Positions 1 to 8,111 are shown, counted from the first letter of the stretch. The stretch: DNA of 15,000 bases from Halisarca cf. caerulea (GCA_963170055.1 CAUJGJ010000277.1:1343401-1358400), one strand, 5' to 3'. Numbers and translations are program-made. The notes: a model not told the origin generated them from the letters alone.

Positions 1-186
1 AGTTCAGAACCTCGCGAGATTGCATGTGTTGCGCATGCTGAATTGTGTGATGATAAAAATGATTGATGTGTTGTGCTGCAGAATGTATCACTGTCACCTT
101 TAGCCTTTGTCTGAGCTGCATAATTATGGACAAATTCAACACACTAGTTGGTCCGATGGTACAAATTCTTTGGCATGCCAGATTGA
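1..186. other. Non-coding flank, nothing recognised
   Basis: I see no convincing reading frame, RNA gene or repeat here. It is A/T-rich intergenic sequence, or part of a longer repeat whose left part lies outside the window. Confidence 0.4.
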
Positions 187-453
187 TGTAGCGATGTTTA
201 ACTTTGGACAGATAACACATGTCACAATTTGTCAAACAATCACAACTGCACAATGTTTTGCCCACTTGGGCTTCTTCAGGTGAACTAAAAACTGATTAAA
301 TACGATTTGTATTTAATTCAATTCTTATTAAATCAGTACATTTTAGTTTGTGTACCTGAAGAAGCCCAAGTGAGCGAAACGTTGTACAGTTGTGATTAAT
401 TGTTTGACAAATTGTGACATGCGTTATCTGTCCAAAGTTGAAACATCGCTACA
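187..453. repeat. Foldback (long inverted-repeat) element
   Basis: Two arms of about 115-125 bp are reverse complements with scattered mismatches, separated by an A/T-rich loop of roughly 25 bp near 303-328. The outer ends pair TGTAGCGATGTTT (187-199) with its complement ending at 453. Matching blocks continue through the TTTGGACAGATAAC, CACAATTTGTCAAACAAT and CTGAAGAAGCCC segments. It has no coding capacity. It could be a foldback MITE or a head-to-head pair of retroelement fragments. Each arm holds a CTGAAGA - short stem - (G)AAAC motif resembling a hammerhead ribozyme core, best kept in the right arm (356-380). Confidence 0.85.
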
Positions 454-455
454 CT

Positions 456-507
456 AGGTGGTCACTGACGCGTTTGTACAGTACATGGTTACCTTCATTG
501 ACCACCT
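456..507. repeat. Small inverted repeat (13-bp arms)
   Basis: AGGTGGTCACTGA (456-468) pairs with TCATTGACCACCT (495-507) with one mismatch, around a 26-bp loop. It starts within a few bases of the end of the foldback element. It may be the end of that element or a separate small MITE. No function is evident. Confidence 0.5.
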
Positions 508-703
508 TGCTTCTTATATATGCCATTCAGGCTGCAATTAGATGAGAATATGTTTAAGAATGTTATGATCCTGGCTGTTGTACTTATGAGTGTGACTAGT
601 ACTCTATATTCTAATAGTACATGTTTCACTTCAGTGGTTTCTGCAATAAGTACATTATCCTACAGTCAGTAGCTTTGGTGGGGTTGAAAACCATCTTGAA
701 TTA
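508..703. other. Intergenic, no gene seen
   Basis: A/T-rich unique-looking sequence. No frame, RNA gene or repeat can be supported. Confidence 0.35.
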
Positions 704-769
704 CATAGACACTCTTATTATTATTATTATTATTATACTTTATACTCTATACCATGTTGAGTGTCTATG
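704..769. repeat. Hairpin enclosing a TTA microsatellite
   Basis: CATAGACACTC (704-714) is a perfect inverted copy of GAGTGTCTATG (759-769). The loop holds about seven TTA/ATT units (715-736). This looks like a tiny inverted-repeat element with a microsatellite grown in its loop. Confidence 0.6.
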
Positions 770-896
770 ACTATACACAGGGTGAACTTATGCTAGGACG
801 AGGTACACTTCAATACATCACGAATGTCACCTGACATTAATTGTCATGCTATGCTCTAGTTGTGATGTGTTTACAATCAAACTCTGTTAGTGAGTA

Positions 897-1069
897 CAGT
901 GGAAACTGGTTAACACAAAGTCGCTTAACAAGAAATATTGCTTAACAAGAACAGTTTTTGTGAACCAACTGTATATAGAATGTACTATCTTCACACTTTT
1001 AACAAGAAATACTTTTAACAAGAACTAAATTCAGTGCACCCTGGGTTTCTTGGTAACCAGTTTCCACTG
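897..1069. mobile_element. MITE, 173 bp, TA target-site duplication
   Basis: The 16-base terminal sequence CAGTGGAAACTGGTTA is repeated in inverted orientation at the right end (TAACCAGTTTCCACTG, ending at 1069). Both ends are flanked by TA (895-896 and 1070-1071), the insertion signature of Tc1/mariner/pogo-type DNA transposons. The interior has four copies of TTAACAAGAA and no reading frame, so it is non-autonomous. The superfamily rests only on the TA duplication and the CAGTGG-type end. Confidence 0.82.
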
Positions 1070-1080
1070 TACCTGCATGA

Positions 1081-1230
1081 GTTAGTAAGTATCTGGGTTA
1101 GTGAGTACTCCTGGTTAGTAAGTACTCCTGGTTAGTGAGTACTCCTGGTTAGTAAGTACTCCTGGTTAGTGAGTACTCCTGGATAGTAAGTACTCCTGGT
1201 TAGTGAGTACTCCTGGATAGTAAGTACTCA
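1081..1230. repeat. 17-bp minisatellite with alternating GTAAGT/GTGAGT units
   Basis: About nine tandem units of GGTTAGTRAGTACTCCT follow one another. The variable base alternates strictly (A, G, A, G and so on), giving a 34-bp higher-order unit. Later units change GGTTAGT to GGATAGT. Every unit carries GTAAGT or GTGAGT, the core of a 5' splice site. A diverged sequence of the same family occurs in a DHX15 intron near 13950-14140. Confidence 0.9.
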
Positions 1231-1345
1231 TTACTCTGTCCCTACCTCATGCAATACCATTGAAAGCACCTTGGATAGTAAGTACCTTTGATAGTGAGTG
1301 CCTGTTTTGATTTCCCATTGGGGTGCTTACTATCCAATTTCTACA
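1231..1345. repeat. Dispersed-repeat tail of the minisatellite, with inverted repeat
   Basis: The words TACTCTGTCCCT and ACCTCATG after the minisatellite reappear in the DHX15 intron at 13990-14110, so the unit is a dispersed element and not only a local tandem array. TTGGATAGTAAGTACC (1271-1286) is inverted at 1322-1337 with one mismatch. This suggests a small TIR-type element whose interior expanded into the minisatellite. Confidence 0.55.
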
Positions 1346-1379
1346 GTAACAGTACTTGTAGAAATGAGATACTGTTGCT

Positions 1380-1481
1380 GTACGTATGGTGAAACTTCGT
1401 GATGGCATCAAAAAATCCCCTGCGTGTTAATGAGGCGATTGGATCACGTGAGCGACCTCATGCTAAGTATCGTGATGTGAT
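1380..1481 (+). promoter_or_regulatory. Candidate TMEM53 promoter cut off by the retrotransposon
   Basis: An inverted CCAAT box (GATTGG, 1438-1443) is directly followed by a CACGTG E-box (1445-1450), then by the retrotransposon edge at 1482. The same E-box word is clustered in the NOG1/DHX15 promoter of this window. The sequence on the far side of the element (8011-8111) leads straight into the TMEM53-like ATG, so this patch was probably proximal promoter before the insertion. It could instead serve a leftward gene outside the window. Confidence 0.45.
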
Positions 1482-1753
1482 ATGGAGATTACGGAGGTAA
1501 TCGGAGTTAATTAGGGAGCGTACGGGCTTCACGCTTTGGGTGGAAGCGTCGGTGCGAGGAAAATGGCGCGGTCGAAGCGGGTATGAGGGGCGTTATTCGA
1601 ATTGCATTAGAGAGTTTCGCGACCAATGCAAGCTAGAAAAGGGGGATGCAGTCCAATGAGGGGGGTAACTAGGTTGCTGCGACAACGAAGGTAGCTATTC
1701 TGTAAACAGAACCCATAGCCTAGTGGAAGCTCTGCTGACGCTCTTCTTTTGAT
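1482..1753 (+). repeat. Ngaro split direct repeat A1
   Basis: 272 bp, matching A2 (7157-7428) with one difference by eye (GGGGGGTAAC here, GGGGGTTAAC there). Its last bases overlap the first Gag ATG (1752-1754). As the left end of the element it probably contains the transcription start and 5' untranslated leader, but no TATA-like box is obvious. Confidence 0.95.
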
Positions 1754-3603
1754 GATGTCTGAAGATACGGTTACAGTTTCTTCCTTGTCCCAGACTGTCG
1801 CCGACTTGTCGGCCGCCGTGTCATCGATCCAGAGACAGCAAGAGAGGTTGCTGGATACCCTGGTGTCGTCTCAGGTTCAGCCCTCCTCCAACGGTCCGAG
1901 TCACGACTCCAATAGTGGGTCTGGAGGCTCGGGTGAGTTTTTATTTTGTTTTTGTCGTTGTAGCGGTTGTGTTCTTATGTTTTTGTCTTTAATTTCGGTA
2001 GTTTATTGTGGCAGGGTATGGCCTTGGCTAGCTTTAATTTGTCGGAGTGTTTTCTTTTCGGAATATTTGTTTTTGTTCGTTACTTGTGATGCGGCAGGAT
2101 TGTTTTTATGTTTGTGGTTGCAACAAATGGTTTGGTTACCTTTTGCGTGGGAGGTATGGTACTTGTGGCTTCCCAGTTTACGAATTCTTTTGGAGTCACC
2201 CTTTAGCAAGGTCTTAGTTGTGTGCATATTAGTTCATTTGTTGTGTGCTGTAGGTGGGTGGGTAAGTTTCTGGTTGTCCTTTCTTGTATTTGTTCCGTTA
2301 TAGTCGCTGGTTCTTAGGGGTATTTGTGCTACTGTGGAGCTGTTTGTAAGTTTTCTTTGATTGCTAGAGGCTCAGGTGGTGTCGTTGTATCACGTTTTCC
2401 TTTCACTTCTCGTTTCGGATATGATTTTCGGGGAGCTGTTCTGTTAGGGCTCTCTTCTATACTATGATGGGGGTTCAGTTTTATTCGGAGACAACCTCTT
2501 GTGTTTCTCCAGGCTCTCGGCTGTGGGTACCAGCATTTGGAGATGTCCTCTAGTGGCTCTCCTCTCTCTCTCTCTTAGACTATGACTTTTAGCATGACCC
2601 GCTATAGGGTCCTCTATGCTCATTATCATGGGTAGGGTCATTTGGAAGATGTCCTTTTGAGGATTTCCCCTTTGCATGATATATCGGTTACTGGATATCT
2701 CTGTGTCTTACAGAATATTCTCTTTAGACTCTGTATTTTGGCTTCGTTGTGGTCACGAGGTCGTATGTAGTTCGGCGTTCACGTTGGCTTGTATGATTGT
2801 ATTTTCTGTTAGGTCACAATGCGGGCTCTGCCCACTCTGGTCAGGAACATGGGACTCTTTCTGGTAAAGAGCCAGAACCATTATCGTCGTCCCCTTCTAC
2901 TCCAGCTTCAACTCCGGTTGAAAAAGCAGAATCTGGTTTTGTTCCAGGAGCTGGCTTGCCCGCTATACCTGCTACTTTGGTGTCCCGGATTACTCGGGGA
3001 GAATTTATAGATCTGGGGGAGCTGCTTCCGGAGTATATTGGGGAAATGTTTTTAAAGTCCCAGCAGTCGAGCAAACATGCTAAGAAACCCCCTCCTATTG
3101 AGAAGCCTACCGAGTGGATGCTGGTCTTTTCTTGTTTTGTGGCGGTCATGGTTCACTACAAACCATCTTTGGCTTCAAGTCTGGTCGCGTATAAGGCGTC
3201 AATCATGCGTCTGGTGCGTGATTATCCTGGACGTGCGTGGTGGACCTACGATCGGTCTTTCCGCCAGAAGATGGCTGCTTCTCCTGAGGGAGACTGGGGA
3301 AAGTTAGACCATGATTTGTGGGCGTTGGCCATTGGAGCTCGTTCTACGCAGGAGTATAAAGCAAACACTCCTCCCCGGCGTCCAGCTCAAGCTTGCGATA
3401 ATTGGAACTTGCGTAGGTGTGATAAGATGTACTGCCCTTTCCCTCATGTCTGTTCCTTTTGTGGCCGCTCTGGGCATAAGGCACCATATTGTGGCCGTGC
3501 TAGGCAGGAGGAGGGGCAGCTTCCACCACCCTTCATGGGTCCTTCCGGTCATCCACCGGGGCCAATTAGGTCTCCCTTCATCCGTTATGGTAGAAGGATG
3601 TAA
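1752..3603 (+). CDS. Gag-like protein with CCCH and CCHC zinc fingers, one intron
   Basis: Structural, probably nucleic-acid-binding, protein of the retrotransposon. Exon 1 runs 1752-1932 from tandem ATGs (1752, 1755). It encodes 60 residues with a probable short coiled coil (about 10-40) and a Ser/Gly-rich tail. Exon 2 runs 2813-3603. The junction is phase 1 and rebuilds a Gly codon, giving 323 residues. Exon 2 holds a Pro/Ser-rich stretch, a conserved-looking helical region (around SRITRGEF and LGELLPE), and near its C-terminus a C-x7-C-x4-C-x3-H finger followed by a textbook zinc knuckle C-x2-C-x4-H-x4-C (about 3448-3490). The C-terminus is Pro/Gly-rich. Without splicing the first frame runs into a low-complexity tail and stops at 2303, so splicing is needed. 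The Gag role is inferred from position and zinc knuckle. Confidence 0.82.
1933..2812 (+). other. Predicted Gag intron (880 bp)
   Basis: The donor GTGAGT (1933-1938) is a near-perfect match to the 5' splice consensus. The acceptor TTTTCTGTTAG ends at 2812. The interior is strongly T-rich on the coding strand, has a short CT run near 2566-2577, and shows no conserved coding signal. The exons on both sides join in phase (G|GT). The short open frames inside are best read as chance. Confidence 0.82.
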
Positions 3604-3912
3604 AAATTTGCTGTTAACTCAGGCTTGTGAGACACTTACATGTATGCTATGGTCTGGGACTATATATACTTGTATAATTCTTATTTAGATCTTAAATTGT
3701 AGACTTTTAGTATCTGGTTCTTGTATTTGATTTTAGGTATTTACGTGTTTTAGCTGTAATCTTTTAATATTCCACTATTTAGTATGTGTAATTGATTCCA
3801 TATCGTTTTCAATCAGTTCTCGGTTGACCAACAAGTCTAGGTCTAGCAGAGTTGGTTTTTAATATTATAGTGGGATTTGCTATTTAGGGGTGTTTCCTGA
3901 TCTCGACCTTAG
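3590..3912 (+). other. Predicted retained/alternative intron between Gag and RT
   Basis: The donor candidate is ATG|GTAGAA (GT at 3590-3591), 12 bases before the Gag stop. The acceptor candidate is TCGACCTTAG, ending at 3912. Removing it would join Gag to RT in frame (phase 1, G|GT); keeping it ends Gag at 3603. The stretch is A/T-rich and holds an in-frame stop (TAG at 3885-3887) before the RT frame opens. The donor is weaker than that at 1933, so direct 1933-to-3912 splicing is an equally possible way to express RT. Confidence 0.5.
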
Positions 3913-5753
3913 GTGTACCTATTTCTCAAGGATGGGCTGCATCCCAGAGGCTAGCCAAGCAGTTCGTGGATATTCACGCGGTTGCAGACTCAGTGCCGGG
4001 CAAGGTGGTTTCTTTACCTCCAGAGGCCCAGCGGGTATCATCTCCTCTTAAAGCTAAGGCATGGGAGGCTGCTCTGGCAGGCCACCCTCATCGTCAGTGG
4101 GTGAAGTTGCTTCTCGACGGCATGATTTTGGGTGTACGTCTCGGTTTTGATGGGCGCCCGGTTCGTTCTGCAGGTCGCAATTTGCCATCTGCATCAGAGA
4201 ATGCATCAGTAGTGCGTGATTACTTGAAGAAGGAGCAAACTCGAGGGTCCATTTCCGGCCCTTGGTCCCCAGGTGAATGCGGTGAGGTGGTCATCAACCG
4301 TTTTGGCGTTATACCAAAGTCTGGCAAGCCTGGTAGATGGCGCCTCATAGTGGACCTTTCTTTTCCAGATGGTGGTAGTGTCAATGGGGGCATCGACAAA
4401 TCTCTCACGGCCATGAGATATGCATCAGTCTTGGATGCTGCTAAAATGCTGTTGCATCTTGGCCCCGGGACATTGATGGCCAAAATTGACATTGCTAGTG
4501 CCTACCGAATTATCCCGGTTCATCCTAAAGATCGTTATCTGTTGGGAATGTCTTTTGATAAGAAGGTGTACATTGACACCCAGCTTCCTTTTGGCTTATC
4601 TTCTGCTCCAGTTTTGTTTAATGCTTATGCGGATGGCTTGGAGTGGATTGTACGTACCAAGGGTGTAAAGTTCATCCTTCATTATTTGGATGATTTTCTT
4701 GTCCTGGGCAGTCCTGAGTCCAAGGAGTGTCAGTCTGCATTGGATTCATTGAAGGATTGCTGCCAAATGTTGGGTGTTCCTTTGGCCATGGAGAAGATAG
4801 CGGGGCCCGTTACAGTTTTGCAATTTTTGGGGTTTGAGTTGGATTCAGAGACAATGGAGATCCGCTTACCGAAAGAGAAGTTGGACCAACTGGTCCTTTT
4901 ATTGGGGTCGTGGGTCTCTAAGAAGTCTTGTGTCAGAAAGGAGCTGGAGCATCTTTTAGGGAAGTTGAATCATGCTTGCACGGTGCTTCCCCAAGGCAGA
5001 GTCTTTCTTCGAAGGATGTATGATTTACTGAGTGTTGCCCGCAAGGGTCATTTTCATATTCGGCTAAATCAGGGTTTTCGATCGGATTTAGCTTGGTGGC
5101 AAAGCTTCATGTCCCATTGGAATGGCCGCTCGCTAATGGCTTTGGTTGGCGCTGCAGTTCCATCAGTGGTATTTTCATCAGATGCTTCCGGAGGCTGGGG
5201 CTGTGGTGCTCTTTGGGGTAATCATTGGATACAGGGTGCATGGCCCATTGGTTGGGAGGATACTTCGATCATGGTCAAAGAGTTATGCCCGGTGGTTTGC
5301 GCCTGTGCTATTTGGGGTGATGTGTGGCGAGGACAGGTGGTGCTTGGAGAATGTGACAACTTGTCTGTAGTTTGTGCCGTAAATAGCGGTACAGCGAGGG
5401 AGAGCTCGGGGATGGTGATGCACCTGCTTCGCACACTGTTTTTTGTGGTATCATATTTTGGGTTTTCTCTAAGGTTGAAGCATGTACCGGGCAAGGAGAA
5501 TGGCCCGGCCGATGCTATTTCTCGCGATAACTGCCATCAATTTTTTCTTCAGGTGCCTACAGCAGACAAAGAGCCCACGCCAATTCCTGCTCCTTTGTGG
5601 AAATTAGTGGTGATGGAGAGGCCGGACTGGCTCTCCAACAGGTGGAGGACTCTCTTCACCAGTTCTTGGCAGCAGGAATTGCGCCCTCAACAGCCCGAGC
5701 TTATGCAGTGGGTAGAAGGCGCTTCGAGGAGTTTTGCCAGCGATTGCAATTGA
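3913..5753 (+). CDS. Reverse transcriptase / RNase H of the Ngaro-type element
   Basis: Copies element RNA into DNA and removes the RNA strand. The frame opens after the stop at 3885-3887 and has no ATG before the conserved region, so the start given is the predicted splice acceptor. Next comes a DIRS/Ngaro-like pre-RT segment (SPLKAKAWEA, HPHRQW, GVRLGFDG). The RT fingers and palm follow, with the KIDIASAYR block near 4483-4510 (first palm Asp), the LPFGLSSAP block, and the catalytic YLDD at 4683-4694. RNase H follows, with SSDASGG (Asp codon 5181-5183), KELCPVV, ECDNLSVV and a terminal PADAISR, so the acidic residues look intact. There is no integrase, protease or methyltransferase domain. 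The C-terminal 200 bases overlap the recombinase frame. Confidence 0.93.
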
Positions 5754-6589
5754 CCCCTTACCCTACATCAGAGAGGGTGCTTCTTCATTTTGTAGCATCT
5801 TTAGGACAAGATAAGCTCTCACATCAAACTATCAAAGTATATTTAGCTTCAATTCGTCATATTCATGTATTGCGGGGGTTAGCTTTTATCGGAAGTTCTC
5901 CCCGTGTGCACTTGCTTGTGCAGGGCATCAAGCGGGTGAATGGGGTTGTCAATCAACCCAGACTGCCTATTACAGACCGGATTTTGAGAAAGTTGAAAAC
6001 TGCCCTTAAATCGAACCCCTCTAGTTATCAGAATGTTATGCTCTGGGCCGCATGCAATGTTGGTTTTTTTGGTTTCTTACGATGTGGTGAATTTGTGGTA
6101 CCTGACGGAGTGGCATTCAACTCTGACATTCATTTGACTATAGCGGACGTGTCATTCGATAACCGGTCTTCACCCAAGGTTGCTAGTGTTCGGATAAAGG
6201 CCTCAAAGACGGATCCTTTCCGGGTGGGGGTCACTATCTACCTGCCAAAAACATCCAAGGACCTCTGTCCAGTGGAATCTTTACTGGCTTATCTCAATTA
6301 TCGTGGTTTTGCACCAGGCCCCTTGTTCTGCCTCGAGAACAAACAACCTTTGCGGAGATCCTTGTTTGTACAGCTGGTTCGCAATGCATTGGGGTCTCAG
6401 GGCATTGACAGTGTCAAGTATTCAGGTCATAGTTTCCGCATTGGAGCAGCTACTACAGCAGCTCAGGTCGGAATTCCCGAGAGCTGTATTAAGCTTTTAG
6501 GCCGTTGGGACAGCTCGGCTTATCAGTCGTACATCAAGACACCTCAAGATCAGTTAGTGGCATTTGCTGCACGCTTGGTGGATAGTTAA
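5553..6589 (+). CDS. Tyrosine recombinase (YR) of the Ngaro-type element
   Basis: Integrates the circular DNA copy in place of a DDE integrase. After a SAM-like core-binding region (about 5640-5960) comes the catalytic domain with Arg in FLRCGE (codon 6080-6082), the H-x-x-R box SGHSFR (His 6428, Arg 6437), the GRW box (Trp 6506, standing for the second His) and the nucleophile in YQSY (most likely Tyr 6530-6532). All key residues are present. The frame opens after TAA at 5528-5530 and contains no ATG before the core. The sequence before 5552 is a strong acceptor (TTTTTTCTTCAG), so translation probably depends on a spliced leader exon, or else on frameshifting from RT. The start is therefore the predicted exon start. 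Its frame overlaps RT by 201 bases. Confidence 0.93.
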
Positions 6590-6960
6590 CTCCCTTTATA
6601 CCTTTATACTTGTTATTGTTTAGTGATTTGTATTCTACTTTAGAGCTCAATTAACGGTTTAGTTCTAATTGGTGTACTGAATGTTGTTCTGGTTATTATT
6701 ATTTCAAACAGGGGGTGAAGCTTATCCGTTTCGATCTTCGTATATATTGTGTTTTGCTTACTTAGCTTCATAGGATAGGTATGGTTGTGATTTTACTCGG
6801 GTGCAGAGGCTGAACTGCTTTGCTTGTGATATGAGATGCGGTAACGGGGACGGCAATACAAGTAGGACTCACTTCACAATGGGTCACCAGTGTTCGGCGG
6901 CAAGGTCGTTGCTCGGCGTGCTCGTGGTTTGGGGTATTCCAGCTGCGGCTGTCATTTGTG
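6590..6960 (+). other. Ngaro 3' spacer between YR stop and B1
   Basis: 371 bp without a supported gene. The first 180 bases are A/T-rich and the rest is more G/C-rich. It probably forms 3' untranslated sequence. An open frame running from 6890 into B1 has no recognisable domain. Confidence 0.5.
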
Positions 6961-7156
6961 GAAGAAGCATGGCTTCCCCAAACCACGTGGTGAGGGGGGC
7001 GTGCCCTTTAACGTCCCAACCGACCGCCAGTCATGGGTATCATTCGATGCCGTGACTAGTTCGGTACGGTTGATCGACAGGGGGTTCAGTTACGGTGTTC
7101 CAAATAGTGGGCTCAGCTCTTCTGTGGTCTATGCTCAAGGTAGTGAACATAATTAA
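6961..7156 (+). repeat. Ngaro split direct repeat B1
   Basis: 196 bp, identical by eye to B2 (7815-8010). It contains a CACGTG word at 6984-6989 and ends in ACATAATTAA directly against A2. In split-direct-repeat elements the B1-A2 junction carries the information lost from the RNA ends and lets the circular DNA be rebuilt. Confidence 0.96.
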
Positions 7157-7428
7157 ATGGAGATTACGGAGGTAATCGGAGTTAATTAGGGAGCGTACGG
7201 GCTTCACGCTTTGGGTGGAAGCGTCGGTGCGAGGAAAATGGCGCGGTCGAAGCGGGTATGAGGGGCGTTATTCGAATTGCATTAGAGAGTTTCGCGACCA
7301 ATGCAAGCTAGAAAAGGGGGATGCAGTCCAATGAGGGGGTTAACTAGGTTGCTGCGACAACGAAGGTAGCTATTCTGTAAACAGAACCCATAGCCTAGTG
7401 GAAGCTCTGCTGACGCTCTTCTTTTGAT
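7157..7428 (+). repeat. Ngaro split direct repeat A2
   Basis: 272 bp, matching A1 with a single difference. The match stops exactly where A1 enters the Gag start codon (GAT then CCCGCC here, GAT then GATGTC there). It carries no gene. Confidence 0.96.
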
Positions 7429-7814
7429 CCCGCCCTCCCATTTCCCTCCTAGTTTGTTCTCTACAGTTTGGGGCTGCCTTAGCAGCACACCTTAGTATTG
7501 GGATAGGTTGGATAAGTGCGCCGTTCGGGGGACCATTAGATAGTGGAACGTTATATAGGTGGGATTTGGGAGGGGATTTGTAGTAGCGGGGTAAGATTAG
7601 TCTAGTAAGTCGTAATCGTGGGTGGATCCGCTTAGATAGAGGTTAGGTCGGGCTGCGCTAGTTTAGGGGACGCGCCGAAGCGGTTATAATAGGGCTGGAC
7701 GGGTGTTGGGCGTATGTTTTTTCCTTTTATTTTCACATAGGTCGTCAAGATAGCTGTCCCGATCGGTCAGCGTCATTCTCCACCAGTAATTCTGGTGTGA
7801 TAAGGTTGGGTGTT
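7429..7814 (+). other. Ngaro spacer between A2 and B2
   Basis: 386 bp of single-copy element sequence. I see no coding frame, tRNA or poly(A) hexamer of note. Its length and position match the unique segment between A2 and B2 in other split-repeat elements. Confidence 0.6.
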
Positions 7815-8010
7815 GAAGAAGCATGGCTTCCCCAAACCACGTGGTGAGGGGGGCGTGCCCTTTAACGTCCCAACCGACCGCCAGTCATGGGTATCATTCG
7901 ATGCCGTGACTAGTTCGGTACGGTTGATCGACAGGGGGTTCAGTTACGGTGTTCCAAATAGTGGGCTCAGCTCTTCTGTGGTCTATGCTCAAGGTAGTGA
8001 ACATAATTAA
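7815..8010 (+). repeat. Ngaro split direct repeat B2 (right end)
   Basis: 196 bp, identical by eye to B1. The identity ends at 8010, which sets the right boundary of the element. Flanking sequence then runs 101 bp to the TMEM53-like ATG. A 60-odd-codon open frame crosses both B copies but has no recognisable domain. Confidence 0.95.
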
Positions 8011-8111
8011 CGATCATTAACCTGTGTTTAATTTCGTTTTCGATATTTTCTCAAGATTTGAGAGTGAAAATCGTTTCCGCACGCAGCTTGGGTGGGGTCT
8101 ATCCATACAAA

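Larger units (their letters stand above)
1482..8010 (+). mobile_element. Complete Ngaro-type tyrosine-recombinase retrotransposon
   Basis: A 6,529-bp element with the split direct-repeat architecture A1 (1482-1753), internal ORFs, B1 (6961-7156), A2 (7157-7428), spacer, B2 (7815-8010). B1 abuts A2 with no gap. It encodes Gag, RT/RNase H and a tyrosine recombinase, in the order known for DIRS-order elements. Split direct repeats place it with Ngaro or PAT and not with DIRS1, whose termini are inverted. No methyltransferase domain follows the RNase H, which favours Ngaro. No SGNH-hydrolase ORF, found in some Ngaro elements, is present. No target duplication is visible, as expected for recombinase-mediated insertion of a circular intermediate. 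Near-identical repeats and open ORFs indicate a recent, possibly active copy. Confidence 0.92.

Noticed and set aside
1081..1230. CRISPR-like array
   Set aside because: The units are contiguous 17-bp tandem repeats without unique spacers, in a eukaryotic genome.
2003..2677. Open frames on either strand inside the Gag intron
   Set aside because: Low-complexity T-rich sequence, no domain, and explained by the in-phase GTGAGT/AG intron.
1752..6589. DIRS1, PAT or LTR (Gypsy/BEL) classification
   Set aside because: There are no inverted termini, methyltransferase, DDE integrase or protease. Split direct repeats with a tyrosine recombinase fit Ngaro best.
1481..8015. Target-site duplication around the retrotransposon
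   Set aside because: The flanks (GTGAT before, CGATC after) share no convincing direct repeat; none is expected for a tyrosine-recombinase element.
8058..8111. Eighteen-residue N-terminal extension of the TMEM53-like protein
   Set aside because: It starts at TTG, not ATG. The ATG at 8112 has good context and fits the family length.
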